A DNA stretch of 64,000 bases from Entoloma clypeatum (taxonomy: Eukaryota; Basidiomycota; Agaricomycetes; Agaricales; Entolomataceae). This document shows positions 1-10,656 of the stretch, piece by piece. The notes under the pieces are model-generated. The model saw nothing but the letters and a program-made list of their open reading frames with translations. It was not told where the DNA came from and searched no databases. The first letter of the stretch is position 1. Each line of letters opens with the position of its first letter. The DNA lies in contig OY751491.1 of assembly GCA_963565915.1 (NCBI GenBank), forward strand, positions 1,736,001 through 1,800,000, read 5' to 3'. The translations under genes were made by a program, and so were the position numbers.

Positions 1-921
1 GCTCTCGGCTATTGGACGTTTTTGAGGGGAGAGAAGGCGCTCACCAAGCATCCGGGAACGAAGGTCGTTGTTAACGTTGCGCGGGCGAGGGCTCGAACGT
101 CTAGCGTTATGACAATAGCTGTCATAGGCCCAGAGTTCGACGGCGCCTGGAGAAGGTTAATTACTGCGGTGTGGTTTGAGGTGGAGCTGAAGTGCCGAAA
201 ACATTAATATAAATGCAGGCGTCAACGCTGCGCAGAACGTGTAGAATGATAGGCCCCGAGTCGGATTCGACAGCTGTGGTCGTGAGATGACCACGGTTCT
301 CACTTGTTCTGGTACGAAAAGTGTCTCTTGATAGTTGAGTTTTTTGTATTCAGAATTGCAAAGAAACGAAGTGCGTTCAGCATTCATGAAATGATGAATT
401 GTCCATGTCCACAATTGACGTTGAAGGGTTGATCGACGTTGGAGAGCTATGACGCTAACAGGCTAATCTGCAGCAGTCACTCCTTTCAGCACCAAAAATA
501 GGTTGACACGCACTTTAATTCATATATAAGTAGTGATAAGAATACTACACATACTAATAGGTGGGATGATGGTTGAAAATGAAACGTGTATGCTTGTCAT
601 GACGTGTCGTACAAAGAAAAGGAGGATGGATGGTAACAATAAGGATGTGGAAAGAGAACGAAAAGGAAAAGGAAGAGAAGGATAGAAAAAAAAAGCCAGC
701 TAGAAAAGCGAGCAGAGACTCATACAGCACCTTCCCATGGAGGCCATGAAGCAGCCTAGGCGACGTGGATCTATCATCTTCCGAACCAAAAGTATGCCCT
801 AGACGGAAGCAAACAGAACAGGTTCTCAGATGAACATCCACGTCACAGCAGATAGGCGAAAGGCGAAAGGGAGGGGGGGAGGCAAGGCACCTTTACACAC
901 AAAGGAGGGAGGGAGGTTTCT
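1..921. other. Intergenic, no gene recognised
   Basis: Short open frames on both strands have no recognisable domain, no convincing splice structure and low-complexity translations. A TATATAAG-like string lies near 522. The right part (about 560-921) is probably the 3' flank of the minus-strand gene that ends at 922. Confidence 0.5.
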
Positions 922-3163
922 TTACCAATTCCATTCCTCCTCCTGTTCCCGCTCCTGTTGTTTTGGTTTCGACGCAGACGACATCGGCTGCATCACCTTC
1001 ATCGTCGGTTTCGGCGGCTTCTGCCCCGCATTACCCGCCCCGCACCTCCCCCCTGCCCCGTTCTCACGCGCATGCTGAGGCAGAGACACAGGCGCAGCCA
1101 TCGTCGGCTGCCGCTTCAGACTCGGCGGTAAACTCGGCTTCATCACCTCCGACGACTCAGCGAGCACCCCGTGGTCTCCATCGTCGGCGTCAAGAAGCGA
1201 GGACGAGCCCGTTATGGAAGCTGTCATTGCAGAGGCGGCGTTGAGAGGGCTGAAGTACGACGGGAGAGGGTATGGGGACGAGGGAGTTTTCAGCTCTGAC
1301 CGCGATGACGCGGAATTTGAAGAGAAGGCTGATGGCGAGGGGTATGACGACGGTGGCGGTCCTGGCGGTGGTGGGGCGAGGGCCGAGAACACGTCTGATA
1401 TAAGCATTGACGCTCGTTTTTGTTTCTTTGCAAATCTACAAAGCAGGACATTAGTTCGTTCCTTGGGAAAAATATAACAGGTGAAACGCAGAAGAAGGGC
1501 AGGGAAAGAAAAGGAAAGACAACCCAATCAAGGCAAGAAGCATAACTCACGTTGACGTCCCCTTCTGCAGCTCCTCCCACTTCCGCCCAACGCTCCCCAC
1601 CCATGAGGAGATGGGCTGCGCACCTGCGGCCGAACCCCCCGAGAGCGCAAGCGATCCCAACCCCGGAATCGACGACACTGGCGGAAACCCAGCATTCATC
1701 ATCGCACTGGCCCTCTTCGCCTTGATCTTATCCTTCTCCCTGCTCGCCACTCCCTCCACCAACGAAATAGGCGGGAAACCCTTGTCTTCCGCCGGCGAAA
1801 GCACCATCCGACTCACATCCTCGTCCTCCTCACCAAAAAACGGCGACCGGGCATAATTCAAGCTCCTCCGCCTCACCTCCCCGTCCAACCCGTCCAAGCT
1901 CGCTCTCGTGTTCACGCTCGTCGTGCTCGTGCTCGTGCTCTGCTGCAGCGCCAAGCTCGCCCGCTTCATCTGCCGCTCCTCCCGCCTCATCTGCCGCTGC
2001 ACAAACGCAGGGTTCGGGCTCATCGTCGGCGTCGCGCCCGTGTCGTGCACCATGAGCACGTTCTCGTCCGACGAGCTCGACAGGTCGCCCTCCGTCATCT
2101 CCTTCTTCGTCTTTTCTTTCCCTGTATGTGCGGGAGACGGGTCAACGTCGATGAACATGTCCGACCCGAGTGAGGACGCGGAAGACTGCGAGAACCGTGT
2201 TGACTTTGTCGTGCTCGTGAAAGTGGACACGGAAGACGAGTTGGACTGTGTCGTTGAGTGTGTGGGCCGTGTAGGTACGGCTATGATTGCGGGTCGCGGT
2301 CTTGATCGCGACGGTGGTGATGATGACGACGATGCGGGCGGATCGCCAATAGCGAGTCCCGCGGCAATGAGCCTGCTGACGCCGTGCACGCCTTCCTTGA
2401 TCCCGTCCAAGACAGCACCGCTGCCTTGGGCAGCGTGGGGTTGACCATCTACAGCCTTTTCAAGGCCGAGGTTGACTATTCGTTCCCACTTGCGCTTTAC
2501 TGAAAGATACGGATGAAATATATGCGGCTGTCAGATCCCCGCGTAATATCACATGTAACACGGGAAAAAGAACGTACGTTGTAGGAGGTCAGCTTCGTGC
2601 ACCGCGAGTTGTGAGCGCAGTTCAAGGCACTGAGATTCTTTGTGCGCGATCGAGTGCAGGAGGTCAGAGTGTCTGTCAAAGGACACGCCAATAAAAAGTC
2701 ATTCAACAACACTGCAATTCATCCATTCAATCGAACTGGCTCCTTACTTTTCAGCGAGAGTCAACGGTGGTCGTTCCTGCGTTCCATTCGTCTCAAATAC
2801 ACGGCTTCCACGATTCCGCGGTGAGGGCGACGCGACGGGGCTGTCACCAAATTTGGGCGACCCAAGTGTGAAGTTCGGGGTCAAGCTATGTCTGGAGCGT
2901 GGAGACGGCCGCACGCTCGCGTCAAGATCGCTGCTTCTGTAGCAGATGGAGGACTGTCTTCGCGCCTGCTTGCTCGATGCATCTGCTGATTTGAGACTGG
3001 ACGGTGGCGGGGGGGACTTGAGGTCGAATGTGGAAGCGAGCGGTGCGGTGGAAGGAACGTTGCCATGGACGAGATGTAAGGGGCGAGGACCTGTAGACAC
3101 GACCCATGAACGACGCTTGGAGGCCATCGACGCCGGGGCCGACAGCGGAGACGAGTTTGTCAT
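922..3163 (-). CDS. DUF4048-like fungal protein, 657 aa
   Basis: Four exons on the minus strand: 3163-2748, 2672-2578, 2499-1551 and 1435-922. They sum to 1974 nt and all junctions are GT-AG in compatible phase. The product is Ser/Pro-rich and probably disordered except for one short helical segment that spans exons 1-3 (LLHSIAHKES, then CLELRSQL, then LKRKWERIVN). An upstream basic motif reads ARRQSSICY. A QSSI-type motif followed by a coiled coil ending in LKRxW is the layout I associate with the fungal DUF4048 family. That assignment is from memory of the family pattern and not from a search. The function is unknown. The start is the first ATG in the open frame (3163), 178 bp downstream of the ATP19 stop; a start a few codons further in (ATG of MASKRR) is possible. 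Confidence 0.6.
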
Positions 3164-3341
3164 GAGAGAAGTTGGGGTACAAGTGACATGTGTGCTTTCC
3201 GTAGACGGTAACGTTGCATGACAACCACGGACACAGACGGCACGCTCACTAAAGATCTGCTTCGCTATTTTATAGATTGTGTATTCAACGTCGAGCAGCA
3301 TAGCACAATTGACTAGCAAAGTCCTCCACAACGGAACGAGT

Positions 3342-3799
3342 CTAGTGTTTCCCTGCGCCTGCCTCCTCCTTCTCTGCCTCTGCAATGAATTTTTTGATGC
3401 TGTAACGAGCAGTCCGTCAGTCAGCGACGTCCAATACCGTTCCAAAACCTTCCAGGACACGTACAATTCTTCTTCCTGACTGAAGAAGTAAAAGAAAACC
3501 AAAAAAAAGTCAGGAAACATTCAGACCACAAAAAAACAGCCACGCAAGAAGACGCACCTCGAACCAGCATTGATGGGCACCGTCTCTTTTGCCTTTTGCG
3601 GTGACACACCAGCGGCGGGCTTGCTGGATTTTCCCCCTCTCGTTGACAGCCATGCACCACCAAAAGCCGTGGTGAGGACTCCGAGTGCAAGGTGCTCGTT
3701 TTTGATGGCACGGCCGAAGACGACGCTGGTCCCGAAGCTTTGTGAGCACGCAGGTTCTCCTGTACGACGAAGCTCAGCAAAGAGGACTCACTAGGACAT
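3342..3799 (-). CDS. ATP19: Mitochondrial ATP synthase subunit K, 86 aa
   Basis: Four exons: 3799-3792 (8 nt), 3737-3558, 3479-3465 (15 nt) and 3399-3342; total 261 nt. The product begins MSYFGTSVVFGRAIKNEHL, has one hydrophobic segment (residues about 18-36) and ends in an acidic/amphipathic helix (EEEFIKKFIAEAEKEE). This is the layout of the small Atp19/subunit k protein of the F1Fo ATP synthase in the inner mitochondrial membrane, including the FGRxIKNExL motif and the late EEEFIKKFIAEAE motif. In yeast the subunit associates with ATP synthase dimers (family knowledge). The start codon lies in an 8-nt exon whose donor is GTGAGT, and both tiny exons are needed to keep the frame. No single open frame shows the gene. 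Confidence 0.85.
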
Positions 3800-4069
3800 T
3801 GCTGGAGCCTGAAGGAAAAGGTGGACGATGGTTGACGAAATCGGAATATGAGTCAGTCACGTTCACGCGTTCCCGGCTGTTTCCGCATTTGTTCATTCAT
3901 TGGCAAGTACTCATTAAGCTACAACAAGCTAATAGTAACTACACCTTGTCAAGTCCACAGTAGTCGTCATAATGATATCAGGCCAACGTCCTCGCCATCA
4001 AGGCAAATGCACATGAACGAGGAAAAAAGAAAACGTGTCTTCAAGCTCTTTCAACTCAGAGTCCAACGG

Positions 4070-6044
4070 TCACCACCAAACTCCCAGCGCTATCAACGCC
4101 CCAACCATCACAAACCCAACCCACGTCCTCCTTCTAGGCCTGGTCACACACCACCCCGAACTAACATACCGGCCACCCCCCACCGGCGGCGCGGGCACGC
4201 CAGTCGTATACGCCCTGACATGTTTGATCTCAAAGTACGCCTCGTCATACCTGTTCCCCGAACCCACGACGTTATCTATATACTGAAAATAACAACTCGT
4301 GAGTCCCCGTGTATCAATAAGCGAATGAATAGAAAGAAAGAAGAAGAAAAAACTCACGCATATCCCGCTCGGACCCGTATTTCCACACGTCGAGAGGTAC
4401 TCGCTTGGAAGACCAGCCCTAAGTACAATAAGTGGCGCGTGAATTAAAAAATTCTTCTATTTTTGCTGTTGAGTTGGAGGAGAGGGGACCACCCACCAAG
4501 CGCCACAGAGCGTTATATCGAGTATGAGGTTCTGGGGCCTGAAAAACCGGTTTATGTCGCAAGTCGTGGCAGGAAAGCTAGCGGAGGGTGGACCCCATTG
4601 TGATATGTCGATGGAAGAAGTCGGTGTGGATTGCAGCACCGACTGAGGGACGTTCGGACGCTGTCATATAATCGGGTCAGTTAGATGAACTCGCGCAGGT
4701 AACCCGCCCTGACATTCTGGATAGGCATTATTTTAACTTACGCTCCAGAACCAAATGCTAAAAAAGAAGTGGGGGGGGGGGGGGGGGGGGGGACGAGCAA
4801 ATGCCGACATTAATCAGAAGGGAGTTACCAGACGAAAATGAAGACATACAATATCCTTCAATCCCCCCGCCGAAAAAAAAAAAAAAAAAACAAAGAAAAA
4901 AAACCACATCAGCCAACTCAACAAATAAAATCTAAACAGATATTCCAGACAAACCCAGAAACATCAAACTGCGCCGCATACACCCCTCCCCCCGCCACAT
5001 TAAACGCCGCCCCAAAGCTCCCCGGCTGACTCTCGGACACGATGCACCCAGCCAGCTGCGAACAATCGGCCGCCCCCACCGTGCCAATCTCGCTGTCCGG
5101 TGGCAGCAGCGTCGCGCGCGTGCACCCCGGCGTCGTGTGCAGCGACATCTGGTTGTTCGTCATGCGGTTGATGCCTTCTAGGATACTGCATATATATGCG
5201 CAGGAAAAGTGGAAAGGGGAAAAAAAAATTAAAATTAAAATTAAAGATGGAACATTTCGTCTGGCGCTGGGGGGGATTACTGACTCGATCTCGCCGTCGT
5301 CGGGCCACGTCGGGCCTTTTGTCCAGAACGCGGGCCATACCTAGCGGCGCATCAGTCGTTCCCATGATTAGAGTAAAAAAATAAAAGAATGAAACATACC
5401 GAACAGCCAAAAGGCATATGAACTAGATCCGCAATCCAAAGGCTGCCAACAGAGTACGCATCCTGCGTCGTAATGCGTATCTAAAGCAAAACAAACCCGC
5501 CGATTCAGCATGGTTCTATCGTATACGAAAAGGGTAGAGGAAAGAAAGAAAGAAAGAGAGAGAGAGAAAAGAACGTAGTTCTGCTTACCGAGTTACGCTT
5601 GTAATTGAACGGCACATTCGTGGCATTGTCCACCCTCAAAACGGCGTTCCCGGCGCCATTCGTGTACACCAGCCCTTGGCGGAACGCCGTGTCCCTGTCT
5701 ACCCACACCACGTCCCCTGCAGGGAAAGAAGAAAAAAAAAACGCGACAAAAAGTCAGCCAGGTCAAAATTACCTAGTTAAGAATGAAGAGCATTTGCATA
5801 TCGATGATCGAACTCCGCTCCAGCATAGTACGATTGCATTGCAAAAAGAGGACCACTCACCCAACGTCAAGTTATCATACCCACCATAAAAGTCCCACCT
5901 ATCGAAGAACGCAGGCCCAGAATAGTCGCGCACGATGCTATACGAAGCCACCCTCGCAACTTGAAGCACGGTCGAAAGCCACAGAACCTGCCAGTACGTC
6001 CAAAATACCGATTTGTACGACGGAGACGACATCGACTCGGACAT
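4070..6044 (-). CDS. GH16 family endo-beta-glucanase-like protein, 377 aa
   Basis: Nine exons: 6044-5861, 5716-5589, 5480-5400, 5340-5285, 5185-4955, 4757-4742 (16 nt), 4660-4497, 4418-4358 and 4282-4070; total 1134 nt. A hydrophobic N-terminus (residues about 12-30) fits a signal peptide or anchor. The GH16 core is clear: FFDRWDFYGGYDNLTLGD near the start, [23 protein letters not shown] with the ExDxxE catalytic motif at E148, D150 and E153, then NNQMSLHTTPGC and later GIWFWSRPNVP. The C-terminus has an RRR-flanked hydrophobic stretch (last 20 residues), so the enzyme is probably membrane- or wall-anchored. By family it would cut beta-1,3(4)-glucans in cell-wall turnover; the exact specificity cannot be read here. 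The intron 4758-4954 contains a 22-G run and an A run. The start could also be the ATG at 6032. Confidence 0.85.
4771..4792. repeat. 22-nt poly-G run inside an intron
   Basis: Uninterrupted G22 on the plus strand (C22 in the GH16 transcript), inside the 197-nt intron that precedes a 16-nt exon. Another homopolymer (A18) lies about 80 nt away in the same intron. Confidence 0.9.
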
Positions 6045-6119
6045 CCGTAGTAAGGGCCCGTTCGTTTCGTTAGCCGCGCCCTGCGCTACCGCGTGTGTGG
6101 ATATGTGTCTGTGTGTGTG

Positions 6120-6153
<34 letters not shown>

Positions 6154-6800
6154 GGTCGCAGGACAACTCTCTCACTGAACAGGCCCTTTTAACAGCACCC
6201 ACCCCCCAAGAAGAAGGCAAAAAAAAAAAAAAGAAAAGAAAAAGATCAATCAATTCGTATTTATAGAAAAAACCGTGACGCACTTGCAGCACAGCAAAAC
6301 CCCTCCCCTCCTGTCATAAAAAATTACCCCGAGTGGCAGCTCCATACTGCTTACAGATTTTTCTTGTTCTCGACTTGACATCGACCTCGGAGCGTGTTTG
6401 GAACGTGCCCTTTGCACCAGCTGCACAGAGATATTTTCTGGTTCGGGGTCAAGTTATTGAGAGGTTTGCCTCGTGGAGCCCAATCAGAATTCATTGGCAA
6501 ACACGAGGCGGGAACATGCTTGCGCCACGTGCCAGATTTTCCGCGATTTGCCTCCGCTCTGTCAGACTCCGCGACCGATCCGCGACCCTGGTTCACGAGT
6601 TTGCCGTCATGACTCCTGGACGTCGAACTTTAATTGAACTGAGATACAGTAATCAGTATAACAAGTCGACAAGCCAGAATTAAAGGTCTGTAATGTTTTC
6701 ACTCAAAACTTTCAAATCACCCTCACTTTTTCTCGGACGATTCATGTCAGTGTTAGTTGCTTTCTTGAAATTGAACACTAGGCGTGATATGACGACCATC
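6045..6800. other. Intergenic between GH16 and methyltransferase genes
   Basis: Holds the upstream region of the GH16 gene and the 3' flank of the methyltransferase gene. It contains a GT-rich stretch followed by an (AG)15 microsatellite at 6122-6151. No gene was recognised. Confidence 0.5.
6122..6151. repeat. (AG)15 microsatellite
   Basis: Perfect dinucleotide repeat directly after a TGTGTGTG stretch, about 80 bp upstream of the GH16 start codon. Confidence 0.95.
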
Positions 6801-7818
6801 TCACACCGTCCTCCAAACGACCAACCTGTCCCTTCCCCGATGCTTCTCGACATACCTCCTCTCCTCATCTGTACTCGGCTCCATACCTCTGGGACCCGAT
6901 CCACAACCCTCACGAACGCCTCCCCCTCCTTTAGCACCTCCGCGTAGTGACCCACCCTGACATGATACGGTGGGCCCTCAGGCGGGCTCTCGAGCACAGG
7001 TGGCGGGGTAGAGTCGAGCGGGTATATGAGGGTGATGAGGTAACCCCCCGGTTTGATGAGGGCGCGCATCTGGGCACCCCAGGACGGGCGGAGGTGGGGT
7101 GGGATCGCGACGAAGAACCTGGGGTTGCATAGGTTTAGGATATGGGGAGGGGGAAAGGACACATACGTGTAGTCATAAACAAGATCAAACTTGCCCTCGG
7201 CCTCGTACGCGAAAAAGTCGCCCAGCTCGAAGTTGATGTTCGTCAGCCGCTTAGACCGCGCGTTCCTAAGTATCAGCTCATACACAATACCCGAGGAAGA
7301 GAGACGCCGATCCCCACTCATTTGCCTTGTCAATCGCGGTCCTCGCGGCATCAATCCCTAGGGTGTCCAACCCCAGGGCACCCGCGATGTAAATCGCATC
7401 AAGGCCCTGCGTAGGCCGCATCAGGTGGATGAAGCCGGTGGAGAGCAAGGAAGAGAAACAGACCTGCCCACACCCGGGAACGAGGGCTCTTCCCTCCCTC
7501 GGAAACGGCAGCTCCCCGCCGTCGATGATCTCCTTCAAAGGGGGCTGTACGTGTCCAGCGTCCCAAGGTGTAAAGTTTGCTTCCCTACATAGGCGATGAG
7601 TCATGTACATCCGGAGATTTTTTTTATTACAAAAAGAAAAGGGTCGGGTATGTGAGATAACTTCCGGTGGAGAAGGGACGGGGGAGGGGCTGAAACTCGA
7701 CGTGATGCACGGACCAAGCATTGTCCCACGACGTCGGGTCATTGGGAGCTAGAAAGTCCCGGATGCGGAGGCCGTCGGGGTGGTGGTGGTTGGTGGTGGT
7801 GGTGATTGCAGATGACAT
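6801..7818 (-). CDS. TPMT-family (thiol/halide) SAM methyltransferase, 228 aa
   Basis: Six exons: 7818-7715, 7584-7464, 7406-7318, 7265-7167, 7118-6887 and 6842-6801; total 687 nt. The SAM-binding motif I is ALVPGCGQGLDA across an exon junction. Other family hallmarks are TPWDAGHVQPPL near the N-terminus, FDLVYDYTFFVAIPP, and LIKPGGYLITLIYPL. These match the thiopurine/thiol methyltransferase family that in fungi and plants methylates thiols or halide ions (family knowledge; the substrate is not inferable). The last intron is only 44 nt. It was chosen because the spliced product ends GRDRLVVWRTV, the usual end of the family, whereas the unspliced frame runs on to about 6680 without similarity. 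The gene is about 190 bp from the divergent gene at 8004. Confidence 0.85.
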
Positions 7819-8003
7819 GACGCTGACTAAGCAGAGGCAAGGTGGTGGTGGCCGGGGTCCTTGAACATGTGTGTTGTCAGGTTTGTACTTACTCTTCAAT
7901 CGATCCCCGTCGAATTCCTCCCAGATTAAACCGGTGACCGGGTTTGTTGTTCCCTTGCTAGCTGTGCTGTATAAAAATCAGCCGGAACGAGCCATCAGTC
8001 CTA

Positions 8004-10182
8004 ATGTCGTATATTCGTCAAGCACCACCAGGATGGGCACCGATCCCCTACCAAGGCGCCGCACCTCCCATCCCCGCAGGATATGTCATTAACCAGCAAC
8101 AATGGGCCATGGGCCAATGGCAGCCCAACCCACACTACAATCCTTCTCGCTTCCCCGCCCCCGCCGTGCCCTGGATGGCCAGTCACTCCTGGCAGCAGTA
8201 CAATCCCCAGTATCAGCAGCAGCAGCAGCAACAACAACAACAACAGCAAGCCAATTTCAATCCATACAAAAAGGTCATCAAGCCCCCCAGCGCGGAATAC
8301 ATGGCCATGCCGCTCAGCAGGAACCCCCTTGGACTCCACGACATGGTAGAAGCGTACGTCCTCATCCCTCTCAGCCCTCTCTCTCGTCGGCCTAAACAAC
8401 AAACCAGAGAGAACCGCTACCAGGAGACCAAGGCCCCACAGACACCCTGGATCTGGAACCCCAAGACTCTCTCCAACGACGGCGTCTCCCCTAAAAAGAC
8501 ACCCACCCCCTCCGCGTCCAGCACTCCCCTCAGACACGCCTCAGAACCCACCTTCCCCACCTCCTCCTCTACTCCCACCCCGCTCGCACGCCACGCCACC
8601 GAGCCCAACCTTCCCGACAATAAAACACCTCAACCCCGCCCCGCCCTCGAGCAACGCGAGAGCTTCACCGCCGACCTCGAGCTCCGCCCCACCTTCAGCC
8701 CAAACATCGTCCGCACCCCCGACCACTACGCCAACCGCACTCCCTCCCGCAACAACTCCGGCTCCGGCTCCCGATCAGCCTCCATCGACTCCCTCTCCAG
8801 CCGCATGGACCGCATGCACACCTCCGACTCCTCCCGTTCCTCGTCTCGCGATGACACCCCTCTCTCTAGGCAGGGTTCCAGTCATTCCATCTACGCTTTC
8901 CCACTCTCTTCCTCCTCCCTGTCCGGCGTGCCCGCCTTCGTCGACGAGCCGGGCCCCATCACTGCGCCGCCCCCCGCCGCCTCTCGGCCTCCCCACGACC
9001 GCCTCGGCTCCTCCACCACCCTCCACACCATCGTCGAGGACACCCCCGGCCGCCGCCGCTCCCACAAGTCCAAGCACGCCTACGACCGCACGCGCTCGCC
9101 CTCCCCTTATACCAGCCAAGACCACACCCCACGTCCGTCCCACATCCAACCCCAATACCAACCTCCTCACCCCCCCTCTGGCCAACGCACTCCCCCGGAG
9201 GCCTACAGCCAGCAACACACCCCGCCAGAAACGTACCCCAGCCCACGCAGCCCGTCTCAAGGGGACCCACGCCGGCGCAGCAGCCGCAGCAGCATTAGCA
9301 GCACCCAGCACCATACCCCCCCGTCCCCCGGCGCGTCCCGGTACCACCCCCCACCCGAGAACCAGCACCCGCTGCCCGTCCCGCCGCGCCCAAGCAGCTT
9401 CGACATCGACCGGGAACGGGAGAAGGACAGGGAGCGCTACGGCAACGACGCCGCCACCGCCAATGCAAGCTCCACCAGCTCGGGCGCGCCCCTCCCAGGC
9501 CTGCCCATCGCATTCAACCCGCACCCGCACCTCCTCCCGTCCCCTACCTCCCCCACGCGTCCCTCCCACTCTCACTCCCCGTCCTCGCCTCACCCACACC
9601 CCTCCCCACCCACCAACACCACCACTGCAAACCCAACTCCAACCTCCAACCGAACCGGCCCCCGCCCCGGCCCCCGCCCCATCAAGCCCAACCTAACCCA
9701 TGTCCCCCTCCCCACCCCGCCCGCCGCCTCCCTCCCCGCACACCTCACGACCCACTCGCGCTCCGTGCGCCTCGGCTTTTGGAACCGCCGCGGCGACCAC
9801 CTCACGCACGCCGGCTTCGTCGTCTACGCCCCCGCCACCTTGGCGTACCCCACGGACCTCGCGGACTACCCCGATGGGAAGGACGGGTACAGGGACGAGC
9901 ATGGCCAGGTGGCGCGGTGGGAGCCGGAGAGGGCAGAGCTGGAGGAGAGTCTGCCGAGGAGGGGGGAGCCGCCTGCTATGCCTTATCGGAGTGTCAGTCC
10001 CTTTTTTTTTGGTTTTTTTTTTTTTTTTGGTTTCTTACTCTTTGACGTCACAGTTTGTAAGCTTCACGACGCGAACGATCGTCGTGCCACGGGATAAAGA
10101 CTCCCCTTCGTCTCCGCCCTCGACGTCGGACTCTTTCAGCAGGTTCAATCATCAGAGAGGGGTCGTATTCGGAAACGCATAG
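8004..10182 (+). CDS. Proline/serine-rich protein of unknown function, 687 aa
   Basis: Three exons: 8004-8353, 8408-9992 and 10054-10182; total 2064 nt. The N-terminal 140 residues are the only non-repetitive part, with PPGWAPIPYQ, a polyglutamine run at about 71-82, NPLGLHDMVEA and then TPWIWNPKTL. The central 400 residues are extremely rich in Pro, Ser and Arg and are probably disordered. A short C-terminal segment (HSRSVRLGFWNRRGDHLTHAG onward) looks folded again. A TPWxWNP motif in similar proline-rich proteins is familiar to me from other Agaricomycetes, but no function is known to me. It is transcribed away from the methyltransferase gene and converges on the ubiquitin ligase gene. Confidence 0.75.
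8214..8249 (+). repeat. CAG/CAA trinucleotide repeat (polyglutamine)
   Basis: Twelve consecutive glutamine codons, CAG changing to CAA, in the first exon of the proline-rich gene. Confidence 0.9.
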
Positions 10183-10656
10183 GTGATGATCCCAAACCAA
10201 ACAAATAAATTGAATGCTCCGGGAGGGGGTTAGGATCTAAACATGTTTTTTGACTTTTGCTCTTACTGAACTCCTTGGCTTTTTTTTCTTACTCTTTTCC
10301 CATTTTGTGCTGACAATTTGGTTTTTCTCAATTGTCAGAGATAGTTTGTGATAATTTATGCTAACATGATGTTACTGTGTATCATCGTCCATGCAATATA
10401 ATCTCCATTGAATTCGTCGTGTTCATTCTAATACGATACGTTTAAATAAAAGGCACTGTGAATAACCCTACATAGGCCAGAACGAATACATACTACATAG
10501 AGGTATTTAAAAAAAGAAAATTCAGTGGGGGGTTAAGTAAAAGGTACAAGAATGAACGAAAGAGCCTGAACGATAACATATTACACCACAGGAGTTTGAA
10601 GCTACCAGAGAATCCAACCTCGGTAAAACCAAATCTTCTTCCAACCCACCAACTCG
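10183..10656. other. Convergent intergenic region
   Basis: AT-rich 3' flanks of the two convergent genes, with an AATAAA-like signal (ttaaataaaa near 10440). No gene seen. Confidence 0.5.

Noticed and set aside
157..841. Several open frames of 60-95 codons at the left end
   Set aside because: Low complexity, no start context, no homology recognised.
6680..6800. Uninterrupted extension of the methyltransferase frame to 6680
   Set aside because: The translation has no family similarity, whereas removing a 44-nt GT-AG intron gives the expected C-terminus.
8775..9599. Long antisense frame opposite the proline-rich gene
   Set aside because: Gly/Arg/Val-rich mirror image of a C-rich Pro/Ser coding strand; composition artefact.
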